A DNA stretch of 64,000 nucleotides from contig NZ_PDJL01000004.1 in assembly GCF_002563795.1 (NCBI RefSeq), positions 248,001-312,000 of the forward strand, in the 5' to 3' direction. The translations under genes and the position numbers were made by a program. This DNA comes from Vibrio sp. ES.051. Lineage in GTDB: Bacteria; Pseudomonadota; Gammaproteobacteria; Enterobacterales; Vibrionaceae. Below the pieces are notes generated by a model. The model was not told the origin of the DNA. It saw nothing but the letters and a program-made list of their open reading frames with translations, and did no database searches. Shown here piece after piece: positions 1 through 9,314 of the stretch (within the stretch, counting starts at the first letter, position 1; each line of letters starts with the position of its first letter).

Positions 1-44
1 TCTGGAATAGAGATGATGTGCTTTTGGTAAAGCGAATTCGCCAT
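1..44 (-). CDS. pyrB: aspartate carbamoyltransferase catalytic subunit, N-terminal fragment
   Basis: Only the first 14 codons lie in the window; they read MANSLYQKHIISIP, which matches the start of gammaproteobacterial PyrB. A GGAAGAAG-type ribosome-binding site precedes the ATG. The enzyme carbamoylates aspartate in the first committed step of pyrimidine synthesis. The identification is strengthened by the leader peptide and attenuator immediately upstream, the classical pyrBI arrangement. The rest of the gene continues past the left edge. Confidence 0.85.
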   Translation of the reverse strand, partial: MANSLYQKHIISIP

Positions 45-105
45 GATCTTCTTCCCTATAATTGTGATGACTCTTTCCAAAAACTCCTAGCAAGAGGTTT
101 GGACA

Positions 106-134
106 TAAAAAAACCTCCCCAAATGGGGAGGTTT
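106..134 (-). terminator. pyrBI attenuator (intrinsic terminator)
   Basis: A 10-bp GC-rich stem (aaacctcccc / ggggaggttt) with a 4-nt loop is followed, on the minus strand, by a run of T. It lies directly after the stop codon of the leader peptide and about 60 bp before pyrB. In the E. coli pyrBI mechanism, high UTP lets RNA polymerase outrun the ribosome and terminate here; low UTP stalls polymerase so that the ribosome covers the stem. The same logic is inferred here. Confidence 0.85.
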
Positions 135-229
135 TAAAATTCGATAGAATTAACGAAAATAACATGGCATAAGCGCAGTCGCTTAGCGAAAGAAAATCGC
201 GATTTTACGTCGACAATCAGTTTGGTCAT
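134..229 (-). CDS. pyrL: pyrBI operon leader peptide (31 aa)
   Basis: A 31-codon frame starts MTKLIVDVK and ends NSIEF. It lies downstream of a good promoter (TATAAT at 258-263), has the ribosome-binding site GAGGA a few bases before its ATG, and its TAA stop lies in the 3' end of the attenuator stem. This is the expected geometry for coupling translation to transcription attenuation of pyrBI. The E. coli leader is longer (44 aa) and its sequence is not conserved, so the call rests on position rather than similarity. The peptide probably has no function of its own. Confidence 0.8.
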   Translation of the reverse strand: MTKLIVDVKSRFSFAKRLRLCHVIFVNSIEF

Positions 230-257
230 TTCGTAATCCTCAGACAAATTGCCGAGC

Positions 258-285
258 ATTATACGCTTAAGTTTCGTGAGCGCAA
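258..285 (-). promoter_or_regulatory. pyrBI promoter
   Basis: A perfect TATAAT -10 (258-263) is spaced 16 bp from TTGCGC (280-285) on the minus strand, about 30 bp before the leader-peptide ATG. Confidence 0.65.
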
Positions 286-326
286 GCGATTACATCATGC
301 TTTTAGCCACCTCTTTTGCACGCAGG

Positions 327-1331
327 TTAATTGCCTAGGGTGGCGACCATCACGGCTTTGATAGTATGCATGCGGTTTTCGGCTTCATCAAAGACGATGG
401 AGTAGTCAGACTCAAATACCGCTTCTGTAACTTCAAGGCCTTTCATTGCGTATTTCTCTGCCACTTCTTTGCCGACGGCAGTTTCATCGTTATGGAAAGC
501 GGGTAAGCAGTGCATAAACTTCACGTGGGGATTGCCCGTTTGTTTAATAACGTCCATATTAATTTGATATGGAGTCATTAGAGCTACACGCTCATCCCAG
601 GTTTCTGCTGACTCACCCATGGAGACCCACACGTCGGTATACAGGAAATCACAACCTTTGACGCCTTCTTCAACGCTTTCAGTTACGGTTATCTTCGCGC
701 CAGTCTGTTGAGCTATTGCTTGGCAAGTCGTAACTAATCCCTCTTCTGGCCAGAACGCCTTTGGTGCGACAAGGCGAATGTCCATCCCCATTTTGGCTGC
801 GCCAACCATGAGTGAATTACCCATGTTGTTTCGAGCGTCGCCTAGGTAAGCGAAGGTCATTTCATGCAGCTGTTTACCACGGCCATGCTCTTGCATGGTT
901 AGGAAGTCGGCAAGGATTTGGGTTGGATGAAACTCATCGGTTAACCCGTTCCAGACTGGAATACCCGCGTAAGTGCCAAGCTCTTCCACGATGGACTGAC
1001 CGAAACCACGGTATTCGATGCCGTCATACATGCGACCAAGCACGCGAGCGGTATCTTTCATGGATTCTTTGTGCCCAATCTGCGAACCAGAAGGGCCAAT
1101 ATAAGACACTTGTGCTCCTTGATCAAAGGCAGCCACTTCAAACGCACATCGGGTGCGAGTAGACGACTTCTCAAAGATGAGTGCAATGTTTTTGCCTTGA
1201 AGTTTCTGCTGCTCTGTTCCGGTATATTTTGCTTTTTTTAGCTCTGCGGACAATTCGAGCAAGAATTGGATCTCTTTGGTTGAGAAGTCCAATAGCTTCA
1301 AAAAGTTGCGGTTACGTAAATTGAAAGCCAT
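327..1331 (-). CDS. argF: ornithine carbamoyltransferase
   Basis: Transfers the carbamoyl group from carbamoyl phosphate to ornithine to give citrulline, in cytoplasmic arginine synthesis. The 334-aa length is normal for the family. The carbamoyl-phosphate loop STRTR is at 57-61, HPTQ at 135-138, the ornithine-binding D-x3-SMG at 233-239 and the catalytic HCLP at 274-277. It is separated from the upstream arginine deiminase gene arcA by 169 bp holding a terminator and a candidate ArgR box, so it is probably transcribed alone. Because ADI is next door, a catabolic role (reverse reaction) is conceivable, but the sequence and the pyrB/rraB neighbourhood fit the biosynthetic enzyme (argF/argI). 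Confidence 0.95.
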   Translation of the reverse strand: MAFNLRNRNFLKLLDFSTKEIQFLLELSAELKKAKYTGTEQQKLQGKNIALIFEKSSTRTRCAFEVAAFDQGAQVSYIGPSGSQIGHKESMKDTARVLGRMYDGIEYRGFGQSIVEELGTYAGIPVWNGLTDEFHPTQILADFLTMQEHGRGKQLHEMTFAYLGDARNNMGNSLMVGAAKMGMDIRLVAPKAFWPEEGLVTTCQAIAQQTGAKITVTESVEEGVKGCDFLYTDVWVSMGESAETWDERVALMTPYQINMDVIKQTGNPHVKFMHCLPAFHNDETAVGKEVAEKYAMKGLEVTEAVFESDYSIVFDEAENRMHTIKAVMVATLGN

Positions 1332-1392
1332 AGCTCGTCCCTTTGTACGTGTGATTGAATGATCACATTAAAACATATAAATGCTTTTAATG

Positions 1393-1406
1393 TGAATATT
1401 TATTTT
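1393..1406. promoter_or_regulatory. candidate ArgR box upstream of argF
   Basis: TGAATATTTATTTT matches the ArgR half-site pair TGAAT-N4-ATTCA at 12 of 14 positions and lies 62-75 bp before the argF start. No convincing second box at the usual 3-bp spacing was found, so this stays a candidate. Confidence 0.4.
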
Positions 1407-1445
1407 AATCGTTGTTCGCTTGATGCTGCTTGGGGACCAATAGAA

Positions 1446-1472
1446 AAGGTTGATGTTTGCACATCAACCTTA
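1446..1472 (-). terminator. arcA terminator
   Basis: Inverted repeat aggttgatgt / acatcaacct, followed on the minus strand by TTTT, located 28 bp after the arcA stop. Confidence 0.7.
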
Positions 1473-1500
1473 GCTTAACTCACCAGAAAGGGAGAGAAAG

Positions 1501-2721
1501 TTAGATATCATCTCGCTCTATTGGACAGCTCATACAGCGAGCGCCTCCTCGACCTCGGCCTAGTTCATTACCCGGTACGGTGAGTACTTGAATGCCTGCT
1601 TTATCGTACTTCTCATTGGTGTAAACATTGCGTTCGTAACCAATAACCACGCCCGGTTTTACTGTGAGAACGTTGTTGGCATCATTCCATTGCTCACGCT
1701 CTGCCTCATAGGTGTCACCACCGGTGGTGATAATTGTTAGTTGATCTAAACCAAGGGCGGTTTCTATTGCATGCAGATAATTATGGGATGCTTCTACATG
1801 CATTTCACCCTTGTTTTTTGGTGTGAGACGCCATGTGTCGAGATCTTTGCGCATGATTTCTGGGTATACTGAGAAAGTGTCGATATCCATATGTGTCATC
1901 ACCGTATCTAAGTGCATGCATGAACGATGTTTCGGCAAATCAATAGCGATCACTTCGGTGGCTTGACCGGCTTTAAAAAGGCTTGCTGCTAGATTTTCAA
2001 CGCCTTGTGCAGTTGTGCGTTCTGACATGCCGATGAGCACGGCACCTTTACCGATAACCAGAACATCACCACCTTCGACGTTCGCGTTATCGTAATGCAG
2101 GTCATCATCGCCAAAATACTTAATAAAGTCTTGGCCAGCGAAAATCGGGTGCCAACGGTAAATCGCCCGCAAGTGATTGGTTTCACGCTGACGTGCTGGC
2201 ATCATCATCGGGTTGAGTGATACGCCGCCGTATACCCAGCACGAGGTGTCGCGGGTGAAAAGGTGATTAGGCAGTGGCTCGATCACAAAGTCCAACGGGC
2301 GTTTCATCTTAGGCAGCATTGAAGAGGATTGAATAGGGAGCTCGGAGTAGGCCAAACCGCCGAGAAAGATGGTTGCGAGGTGCTCGTCATCCATTTCAGA
2401 GAAATACTGACGTAAGTCGCGCGCAAATGTCGGGCCATAACGAAAATCAGAAATTTGAGTGTTCAATAACCACTGCTTTGCCTCTGGAACGGCAAGAGTT
2501 TCGACCAGTAAGTCGTGGAGTAAAAGCACTTCGACACCCTGATCGTGCAGAGTGCGAGCAAACGCGTCATGCTCTTCTCCTGCAGCCTCTACCGCCAGTA
2601 CGTCATCAAACAGTAATTCATGACAGTTTGATGGGGTTAAATGGGTGAGGGCTCGCTCTGGGCGATTGAGTAGAACTCGTCGAAGTTGGCCGACTTCTGA
2701 TCCGACGTACAGCTTGCTCAT
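1501..2721 (-). CDS. arcA: arginine deiminase
   Basis: Hydrolyses arginine to citrulline and ammonia, the first step of the ADI pathway, in the cytoplasm. The 406-aa length is typical. Guanidino-modifying-enzyme landmarks are present: FTRD at 155-158, EGGD at 216-219, the catalytic His in HLDT (H270) and, by alignment with the Pseudomonas enzyme, the nucleophile Cys396 in the C-terminal CMSCP. No arcB, arcC or arginine/ornithine antiporter gene follows directly. Citrulline could be passed to the adjacent ornithine carbamoyltransferase, but that is inference. Confidence 0.95.
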   Translation of the reverse strand: MSKLYVGSEVGQLRRVLLNRPERALTHLTPSNCHELLFDDVLAVEAAGEEHDAFARTLHDQGVEVLLLHDLLVETLAVPEAKQWLLNTQISDFRYGPTFARDLRQYFSEMDDEHLATIFLGGLAYSELPIQSSSMLPKMKRPLDFVIEPLPNHLFTRDTSCWVYGGVSLNPMMMPARQRETNHLRAIYRWHPIFAGQDFIKYFGDDDLHYDNANVEGGDVLVIGKGAVLIGMSERTTAQGVENLAASLFKAGQATEVIAIDLPKHRSCMHLDTVMTHMDIDTFSVYPEIMRKDLDTWRLTPKNKGEMHVEASHNYLHAIETALGLDQLTIITTGGDTYEAEREQWNDANNVLTVKPGVVIGYERNVYTNEKYDKAGIQVLTVPGNELGRGRGGARCMSCPIERDDI

Positions 2722-3281
2722 TTTGTATCCTTACAAATATTCCAACCATCATTTATGACAAGCTTATCGAAAAGGTGCAAGTTACTTAAGTTTTCTTATA
2801 TTCTTTAATTTAGTTTATTTTTGGATTTAAGTTTTAAATTATTTATTTTTTAAGGCCTTGTTTGGCATTAAGTATTTTGATGTCTATTTTGGAAAAGATG
2901 CGTTTTTATGCTTTTTACTTTGATAAAAGGCGTTCCCATGCTTAATGAATTAAATGTGCATATGTATTCGTTTTTGTGTATATATTAGGCTGGCTTTATT
3001 CGTCATCACTAAATTAAGAGTGTGTAACTGTATTCAAGAATGGTTCATAAACACGCATAGAAAGATAAGGTAGCGATAAAATGCGCTGATTAGAATGTTC
3101 TGAATATTAAAAAAAAACACTTTTTGTTAATTGTTTGTTTTTTTGGATGAGGAGGGGAATATTTACCTTTGAATAACGGATAAGAATCGTCGTGGGGTAG
3201 TGTTTGTTTGTGGCTTTTCATCGCGATCCATGCCATATTTCATCGGATCTGAATACCAAGTAACTAATCTGGAGCCAAAAC
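2722..3281. other. AT-rich intergenic region arcA / rraB
   Basis: About 560 bp of very AT-rich DNA between divergent arcA and rraB, without a credible gene. It must hold both promoters. Long T/A runs and several TTTATTTTT-like stretches are seen, compatible with curved or regulator-bound DNA. No operator could be assigned with confidence. Confidence 0.6.
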
Positions 3282-3695
3282 ATGTCTCACGAAGATGAAT
3301 ATCTATCAGTAGAAGAATTAATTGAGATTCAAAAGGAAGAGACTCGCGATATCATTGCAGCATTGCTAGAAGATGGCAGCGACCCAGATTCACTTTATGA
3401 AATCGAGCACCATCTGTTCGCAGAAGACTTTGACACGCTAGAGAAAGCGGTCGTGGAAGCGTTCAAGATGGGCTTTGAAGTACTTGAAGCAGAAGAAACA
3501 GAAGATGAAGACGGTAAGAAGCTGCTTTGTTGTGATGCGACAATGGAATCAACATTGGATGCAGAAGCTATTGACGCTCAAGTTGAAAAGCTCATTCACT
3601 TAGCTGAAAAATACGACATCATCTACGATGGTTGGGGAACTTATTACGAAGGCGAAGATGCACTTTACCCTGACGCAGATGAAGACGTTGAATAA
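3282..3695 (+). CDS. rraB: ribonuclease E inhibitor RraB
   Basis: RraB binds RNase E and modulates mRNA decay; it is a small acidic cytoplasmic protein. The 137-aa product is strongly acidic, with the family pattern [11 protein letters not shown] near the N terminus, a central [18 protein letters not shown] and the C-terminal [10 protein letters not shown]. Length and the location beside argF match the arrangement in other gammaproteobacteria. Start chosen at the ATG after GGAGCC. A terminator follows at once, so it is monocistronic. Confidence 0.93.
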   Translation: MSHEDEYLSVEELIEIQKEETRDIIAALLEDGSDPDSLYEIEHHLFAEDFDTLEKAVVEAFKMGFEVLEAEETEDEDGKKLLCCDATMESTLDAEAIDAQVEKLIHLAEKYDIIYDGWGTYYEGEDALYPDADEDVE

Positions 3696-3715
3696 TTGAT
3701 TGTTATTTCTTACTA

Positions 3716-3745
3716 AAAAGCCAGCGTTCAACGCTGGTTTTTTTG
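3716..3745 (+). terminator. rraB terminator
   Basis: Stem ccagcgt / acgctgg with a TCA loop, followed by eight T. Confidence 0.85.
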
Positions 3746-3777
3746 TTTCTTGAAACAACGTCGTTACATAATTCACA

Positions 3778-3807
3778 TTGAGTTTATAGAGGATTTCTCC
3801 CTATAAT
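3778..3807 (+). promoter_or_regulatory. promoter of the GH2-like gene
   Basis: TTGAGT (3778-3783), 18-bp spacer, TATAAT (3802-3807), 30 bp before the start codon. Confidence 0.5.
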
Positions 3808-3837
3808 GCGGGAAAATTGATCTAGCTCAAGGTGCAT

Positions 3838-4638
3838 ATGCAACTTTCACTCGCCGGTTTATGGCAAGTTTCTCCACTGACGGACCTCTCTATTCCACAG
3901 GATGATATCTCTTTCCCTGCTCCTTTGAGTCAGGCATTACCTGAATATTTAACGGAGGAGGCGATTCGTCAGCAAGAATGGCATTTGATGCATGACATTG
4001 ATGTGGATGAGTCCATGATGGCATTTCCTGCGGTTGAAATGGTGTTAGGTGGTATCGACTATCATGTTGAAGTCCGTTTGAATGGCGTTGCAGTGTTTGA
4101 TTGTGATGGTGATCAGAACGTATATAAAAAAGAGATCCGCCCATATCTACAACTAGGCCGTAACCGTTTTGAAATTTTATTTCTTGAAGAAGAAGAAGCC
4201 TTGTTGTTCGAAGAAGATCAACCCGAGCTTTGTTTGTTAGCTGGCCAAGGTTACCAGAAAAGCGATGAACGGTTGGGAATATGGCAAGAGCCTTGCCTGC
4301 AGTTTATTCGCAATGTGCGTTTAGAGCGTGTTGCTACCGAGCAGATTTGGCATCATGGTGGTGGTTGCGAGTTTAAAGTGGATCTCTATTATCAAACCCT
4401 CGTACCGGGGCTGGTGTCTGCGTCAGTAAAATTTAATGGAATGACTTATAGTATTCCGATTGATGTTCGTACCGATCATGTCAGTGCACTGTTTCAGCTC
4501 GAGGCTCCCAAATACGCCGATGTAAACAATCCTGATCCTAACGATCTGTATTCGTTGTCTGTCGAGTTGGACGGTCAACGCCAAGACTTTTCGGTCGCGC
4601 TAAGCCAACAGCTGTGCGCGACTCATGTGGTGATCTAA
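3838..4638 (+). CDS. orphan glycoside-hydrolase-2-type sugar-binding-domain protein
   Basis: The 266-aa product resembles the N-terminal jelly-roll (galactose-binding-like) and the following beta-sandwich domain of GH2 mannosidases/galactosidases: an LAGLWQV start, then a central pattern of the type VRLNGVAVFDCDGDQN and the turn-rich PYLQLGRNRFEI. The catalytic TIM barrel of GH2 enzymes is absent, so hydrolysis is not expected. No signal peptide is seen. The ATG at 3838 follows AAGG by 5 nt; the in-frame GTG at 3832 overlaps that site and is less likely. The gene has its own promoter; its role (sugar binding, scaffold) is unknown. Confidence 0.6.
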   Translation: MQLSLAGLWQVSPLTDLSIPQDDISFPAPLSQALPEYLTEEAIRQQEWHLMHDIDVDESMMAFPAVEMVLGGIDYHVEVRLNGVAVFDCDGDQNVYKKEIRPYLQLGRNRFEILFLEEEEALLFEEDQPELCLLAGQGYQKSDERLGIWQEPCLQFIRNVRLERVATEQIWHHGGGCEFKVDLYYQTLVPGLVSASVKFNGMTYSIPIDVRTDHVSALFQLEAPKYADVNNPDPNDLYSLSVELDGQRQDFSVALSQQLCATHVVI

Positions 4639-4650
4639 TGGTTGCTTCTG

Positions 4651-5145
4651 TTACAGTGCTTTTAGCATGACCACTTCACATGCATCATGCCCTGTTTGTC
4701 CAAGCGGGGCGTCCAAGTGAGCGAAGCCAAGATTTTCATATAATCTGACGGCCTCTTTCAAACATTCGGTCGTTTCTAAGTAGCACTGCTGGTAACCGAG
4801 TTGTTTCGCCAATTGCAAACTTAACGCGACAATGCGTTTGGCTAAGCCGTGTCCACGAGTTTGCGGCAAGAAGTACATTTTTTGTAGTTCACACACATTC
4901 GGTTCACCTGCTAGTGGGGCAAAACCACCACCACCGACGATCTCACCTTGCTGTTCAATGACCCAGTAAGCGGCCTTTTTTTGCGCGTAAACGGAGCACA
5001 TGTCATCGAGAGTGGGATCTGCCACACCATAGCCTTTGTCGGCGGTGAGTCCATACTCAGCCGAAACTTGGCGAATCACATTAGCAATGCCAGAGTTATC
5101 TTGAGGTGTGAGTGGACGAAGTAGAAAATCCGCAATTTGTTCCAT
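4651..5145 (-). CDS. GNAT-family N-acetyltransferase
   Basis: Acetyl-CoA-dependent acyltransferase of unknown substrate. Counting from the ATG at 5145, the 164-aa product shows the GNAT fold: the acetyl-CoA loop with RGHGLAKRI (motif A) after the MYFLP strand, and the C-terminal RLYENLGF motif B. The start at 5145 ([11 protein letters not shown]) has AGGT five bases upstream; an ATG 11 codons earlier has no such site. It lies 43 bp after the DUF2061 gene on the same strand and may be co-transcribed with it. Specificity cannot be read from sequence. Confidence 0.8.
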   Translation of the reverse strand: MEQIADFLLRPLTPQDNSGIANVIRQVSAEYGLTADKGYGVADPTLDDMCSVYAQKKAAYWVIEQQGEIVGGGGFAPLAGEPNVCELQKMYFLPQTRGHGLAKRIVALSLQLAKQLGYQQCYLETTECLKEAVRLYENLGFAHLDAPLGQTGHDACEVVMLKAL

Positions 5146-5188
5146 GCCGTACCTAATAAATTGAGCTCTTAGGCTCAATATATTGCGT

Positions 5189-5593
5189 TTAAGTGTGTCG
5201 ATGCAAACAAAACTGCGGTGCTGGAGTTTTTGCTGATGATTTACGCATCCATACTTTCTCGTGGAAGTAGTAAGCCACCGTATTCAAACTCGGCTCTAGC
5301 ATCGCCATTACGCCGCCGACAAATGCATCACCTGTTAGTAAGTAAACCACGGTAAAAGCGACGCTGAAGTGCACGGTCGCAAAGCTTGCGGTTTTTAATT
5401 TGGTCATCCACTGACGAGCTTTAAGTGCTGGGACTTTTGCCCATGCCTTTTCATGAAAGTAGAAGGCTACGGTGTTCACTGAAGGCTCAATCATAGCAAT
5501 TAAACTACCAATTAAAATGTCGCCTGTGAGTACGTAAGCGACACTAAATGCGATAGTAAAATGCAGTGCTGCGAAAGTTAGTGTCTTTTTCAT
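5189..5593 (-). CDS. tandem DUF2061 membrane protein
   Basis: The 134-aa protein consists of two copies of the DUF2061 unit, about residues 1-52 and 66-118. Each has the pattern F-A-x-x-HF-x-x-AF-x-V-x-Y-x-LTGD, followed by a hydrophobic stretch ending in EPS-x-NTVA-x-YFHEK-x-W. It is probably an inner-membrane protein with two hydrophobic helices per repeat. The function is unknown. A Fur-box-like sequence lies about 42 bp upstream. The repeats are clearly homologous and indicate internal duplication of a one-domain ancestor. Confidence 0.75.
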   Translation of the reverse strand: MKKTLTFAALHFTIAFSVAYVLTGDILIGSLIAMIEPSVNTVAFYFHEKAWAKVPALKARQWMTKLKTASFATVHFSVAFTVVYLLTGDAFVGGVMAMLEPSLNTVAYYFHEKVWMRKSSAKTPAPQFCLHRHT

Positions 5594-5634
5594 GATAATT
5601 ACTCAATCGTGTTTGTTTCGATTAGTTTATTATC

Positions 5635-5653
5635 GATAATAATTCTCATTAAT
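5635..5653. promoter_or_regulatory. Fur-box-like sequence
   Basis: GATAATAATTCTCATTAAT matches the 19-bp Fur consensus at 14 positions and lies in the promoter region of the DUF2061 gene. A candidate only. Confidence 0.4.
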
Positions 5654-5723
5654 ACTAATGGATGATGAGTATTGTTGCGATAGGGGAAAGCTATTGATGA
5701 TGGTTTTTGGTGAAAGATATACA

Positions 5724-5750
5724 AAAAAGGTTGACCATGATGGCCAACCT
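5724..5750 (-). terminator. valS terminator
   Basis: Interrupted stem aggttg-(a)cca / tgg-(c)caacct followed by a T run on the minus strand, 45 bp after the valS stop. Confidence 0.75.
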
Positions 5751-5795
5751 TTGGATTCAAAGTGAGAAGTGTTAGTTCTTCTCTTTCACTGAGGT

Positions 5796-8654
5796 TTAAA
5801 GTGCAGCGATCGTTGTCTTCTGCTCTTCTAGCTTAGCTAGTGTCTCTTTGTAGCCTTCAAGCTTCTCACGCTCTTTAGCAACAACCGCTTCAGGTGCTTT
5901 CGCTACAAAGCCTTCGTTGCCCAGTTTGCCTTCGATACGCTTGATTTCGCCGTGCGTCTTCTTGATTTCGCCATCTAGACGAGCAAGCTCTGCATCTTTG
6001 TCGATCAAACCCGCCATTGGGATCATCAGCTCAGACTTGCCAACCAGTGCCGTTGCACACGCTGGGGTTTCTTCGCCAGCTTCAAGCACGCGTACTGTTT
6101 CTAGCTTCGCTAGAGACATCAATACTTGTTTGCTTGCTTCTAGACGAGAGGCGTCTTTCTCATTCGCTGCTTTCAGCATAACGTCTAGAGGCTTGCCTGG
6201 GTTGATGTCGTACTCAGCACGTAGGTTGCGGATGCTAGTGATGAACGCTTTCACCCACTCGATGTCGTCTAGCGCTTCTTGGTGGAAGTTCGCTTCGTCA
6301 AACTGAGGCAGAGTTTGTAGCATGATTGTCTCGCCCTCAACACCGTCAACTAGTGGCTTGATGCTTTGCCAGATAGTTTCTGTGATGTAAGGAATCACTG
6401 GGTGAGCCAGACGTAGCGTCTTCTCAAGTACCGTGATTAGGGTACGGCGAGTACCACGTTGTTGCGCTTCAGTACCTTTCCATAGAACGGGTTTAGTTAG
6501 CTCTAGGTACCAGTCACAGAATTGGTTCCAGATGAATTCGTAAAGTGTGTTTGCAGCCATATCTAGACGGAAGTTGTCGATATGGTTGTTGAACGCTTTC
6601 GCTGCGAGTTCAAACTGAGACTCGATCCACTTGTCTGCTAGTGAGTACTCGATCTCACCTTCACTAAAACCACAATCTTGCTCTTCTGTGTTCATCATTA
6701 CGTAACGGCTTGCGTTCCATAGTTTGTTACAGAAGTTACGGTAACCTTCAAGACGCTTCATATCCCAGTTGATATCGCGACCTGTTGATGCCATTGCTGC
6801 AAGGGTGAAACGCAGTGCGTCTGTACCGTATGCTTCGATACCGTTTTCAAACGTCTTACGCGTGTTCTTCTCGATCTTCTTCGCTAGCTGAGGCTGCATC
6901 ATGTTGCCACAACGCTTCTCTACTAGAGACTCTAGGTCGATACCATCGATCATGTCGATTGGGTCAAGCACGTTACCTTTCGACTTCGACATCTTGTCGC
7001 CGTTTTCGTCACGGATTAGACCAGTAACGTAAACGGTCTTAAATGGTACTTGTGGTTTGCCGTTTTCGTCTTTCACGAAGTGCATGGTCATCATGATCAT
7101 GCGCGCAACCCAGAAGAAGATGATGTCGAAACCAGTAACCAGTACGTCTGAAGGGTGGAAGACTTTCAGATCGTCAGTTTGCTCTGGCCAACCTTGAGTA
7201 CCGAACGTCCATAACGCAGAAGAGAACCAGGTATCCAGTACGTCTTCGTCTTGGTGCAGTTCAATCACTGATTCTAGGTTGTTGTTGTTACGAACCTCTT
7301 CTTCAGTGCGACCTACGTAAACATTGCCTTGATTGTCATACCAAGCTGGGATGCGGTGCCCCCACCATAGCTGACGAGAGATACACCAGTCCTGAACGTC
7401 ACGCATCCAAGAGAAGTACATGTTTTCGTATTGCTTAGGCACGAATTGGATGTCGCCGCTTTCCACTGCTTCAACTGCGGTTTTCGCTAGAGGCGCAGTA
7501 CGTACGTACCACTGGTCAGTCAGCATGGGTTCGATAGCCACACCACCACGGTCGCCGTAAGGCACTTGTAGATCGTGATCTTTTACTTCTTCAAGCAGAC
7601 CTAGCTCGTCGAATTCAGCAACGATCGCTTTACGTGCTGCGAAACGCTCCATGCCGTGGTATTTAGATGGAAGCTCTGTTGAGTAAACATCGCTTGCTTC
7701 GCCGTTGGTATTGAACACTTCTGCTGCGTCGCGGATGTTCGCGTCGAAAGTCAGAATGTTGATCATTGGTAGCTGGTGGCGCTTACCGACTTCGTAGTCG
7801 TTGAAGTCGTGCGCAGGTGTGATTTTCACACAGCCAGTCCCTTTTTCCATATCGGCGTGCTCATCGCCCACGATTGGGATGCGACGATCAACAATAGGAA
7901 GGAGGATTTCTTTACCGATAAGATCTTTGTAACGTGGATCTTCTGGGTTAACCGCAACACCCGTATCGCCGAGCATGGTTTCTGGACGAGTCGTTGCAAC
8001 AACGATGTAGCCTTTACCATCAGCCGTCGTTGCGCCGTCTGCTAGCGGGTAGCGGAAGTGCCACATGTGGCCTTTAGTGTCTTTGTTTTCTACTTCTAGA
8101 TCTGAAATCGCCGTGTGCAGCTTTGGATCCCAGTTAACCAGACGCTTACCGCGGTAGATTAGGTCGTCTTCGTATAGACGTACGAAGACTTCTTGAACGG
8201 CGTTAGAGAGACCATCGTCCATGGTAAAGCGTTCACGATCCCAGTCTACCGATGCGCCAAGACGACGTAGCTGCTTAGTGATGGTGCCGCCAGACTCGCC
8301 TTTCCATTCCCAGATTTTGTCGATGAAAGCATCACGACCGTAATCGTGCTTAGTTTTGCCTTCGTCTGCCGCGATTTTGCGTTCTACAACCATCTGAGTG
8401 GCGATACCAGCGTGGTCAGTACCTACTTGCCAAAGAGTATTTTTACCCTTCATACGTTCACAACGGATAAGCGTATCCATGATCGTATCTTGGAACGCGT
8501 GGCCCATGTGTAGGCTACCAGTGACGTTCGGTGGCGGGATCATGATGCTGTATGATTCTTTAGTAGTGTCACCGTGTGGCTTAAAGTAGCCTTTCTCTTC
8601 CCAAGTCTGATACAGAGCTTGTTCGATTGAAGTTGGGTTGTATGTCTTTTCCAT
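5796..8654 (-). CDS. valS: valyl-tRNA synthetase
   Basis: Charges tRNA-Val with valine in the cytoplasm, with editing of threonine. The 952-aa class I synthetase has HMGH (residues 49-52) in [15 protein letters not shown] and the KMSKS loop near residue 555. In between lies the editing insert with [11 protein letters not shown]. The C-terminal 70 residues form the charged coiled-coil arm typical of ValRS (alternating K/E with heptads). It is the last gene of the conserved pepA-holC-valS cluster, 96 bp after holC. Length is normal (E. coli 951). Confidence 0.98.
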   Translation of the reverse strand: MEKTYNPTSIEQALYQTWEEKGYFKPHGDTTKESYSIMIPPPNVTGSLHMGHAFQDTIMDTLIRCERMKGKNTLWQVGTDHAGIATQMVVERKIAADEGKTKHDYGRDAFIDKIWEWKGESGGTITKQLRRLGASVDWDRERFTMDDGLSNAVQEVFVRLYEDDLIYRGKRLVNWDPKLHTAISDLEVENKDTKGHMWHFRYPLADGATTADGKGYIVVATTRPETMLGDTGVAVNPEDPRYKDLIGKEILLPIVDRRIPIVGDEHADMEKGTGCVKITPAHDFNDYEVGKRHQLPMINILTFDANIRDAAEVFNTNGEASDVYSTELPSKYHGMERFAARKAIVAEFDELGLLEEVKDHDLQVPYGDRGGVAIEPMLTDQWYVRTAPLAKTAVEAVESGDIQFVPKQYENMYFSWMRDVQDWCISRQLWWGHRIPAWYDNQGNVYVGRTEEEVRNNNNLESVIELHQDEDVLDTWFSSALWTFGTQGWPEQTDDLKVFHPSDVLVTGFDIIFFWVARMIMMTMHFVKDENGKPQVPFKTVYVTGLIRDENGDKMSKSKGNVLDPIDMIDGIDLESLVEKRCGNMMQPQLAKKIEKNTRKTFENGIEAYGTDALRFTLAAMASTGRDINWDMKRLEGYRNFCNKLWNASRYVMMNTEEQDCGFSEGEIEYSLADKWIESQFELAAKAFNNHIDNFRLDMAANTLYEFIWNQFCDWYLELTKPVLWKGTEAQQRGTRRTLITVLEKTLRLAHPVIPYITETIWQSIKPLVDGVEGETIMLQTLPQFDEANFHQEALDDIEWVKAFITSIRNLRAEYDINPGKPLDVMLKAANEKDASRLEASKQVLMSLAKLETVRVLEAGEETPACATALVGKSELMIPMAGLIDKDAELARLDGEIKKTHGEIKRIEGKLGNEGFVAKAPEAVVAKEREKLEGYKETLAKLEEQKTTIAAL

Positions 8655-8750
8655 AGCGCTCTTTTAATGGATACGTTGATGGTTGAATCTTAGTCAATCT
8701 TTATAAGTGAGGGATCTTAATAAGATCGCCTTAACTATAAGGATTGACCA

Positions 8751-9203
8751 TTAAGGAGAATGAATTTCGATCGTTTGCAGCTGATAACCAGCTTGACGGT
8801 AAATTTTATATCTTTCTCTTGCGAGTTGTTTAGCTTTTTCTTCGCAGGGCACGAAGTCTACCACCTCTGTAAACTTGTTCGCAAAGGTTGTCTCATTTTC
8901 CGCCAAATTAATTACCAATTGACGATTCCAAGTTGGCTTTACACCGTTATGGCCGATTTCTATGTTAGTGGCGTATTTCGGTCCTTCGCCTACGAGGTTA
9001 TGTGCCATGAACTTATCTGCATCAATTTGCCAGAAGGCTTCCGCCAGTTGCTCTGCATGGGTTTTGTCGTGACAGTTCAGATAGACTTTAGCGCCTTGAC
9101 GGGCAAAGTGCTGAGCTAAAAACACGATGTACTTTTCAAAGCCTGCGGTTTGGGCTTGCGGACTGTCTTCTTTGATGATGTAGAAGGTCGCTGTTTGCAT
9201 CAT
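8751..9203 (-). CDS. holC: DNA polymerase III subunit chi
   Basis: Chi links the clamp loader (through psi) to SSB during replication. The 149/150-aa product begins (M)MQTATFYII and has the chi pattern of alternating strand-helix segments with the conserved AEAFWQIDADKFMAHNL and RYKIYRQAGY near the end. Two ATGs are adjacent (9203 and 9200) and the ribosome-binding sequence GAGAA serves either. Located between pepA and valS as in other gammaproteobacteria. A terminator lies between it and pepA, so it may also have its own promoter. Confidence 0.93.
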   Translation of the reverse strand: MMQTATFYIIKEDSPQAQTAGFEKYIVFLAQHFARQGAKVYLNCHDKTHAEQLAEAFWQIDADKFMAHNLVGEGPKYATNIEIGHNGVKPTWNRQLVINLAENETTFANKFTEVVDFVPCEEKAKQLARERYKIYRQAGYQLQTIEIHSP

Positions 9204-9273
9204 TTTCTCATTTGCCTCGGTCTCGTCCTAAGACCATTTTACCCCTCATTCTTGCTCAAGAATATCGGGACAA

Positions 9274-9297
9274 TAAAAAAGGGCCTTGCGGCCCTTT
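9274..9297 (-). terminator. pepA terminator
   Basis: Stem aaagggcc / ggccctttt with a T tract on the minus strand, 18 bp after the pepA stop. Confidence 0.85.
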
Positions 9298-9314
9298 TAG
9301 ATGTTGTTCAGAAA

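Noticed and set aside
2722..3281. Small gene or riboswitch in the long arcA-rraB spacer
   Set aside because: Only AT-rich sequence with many stops was seen; no conserved aptamer core was recognised.
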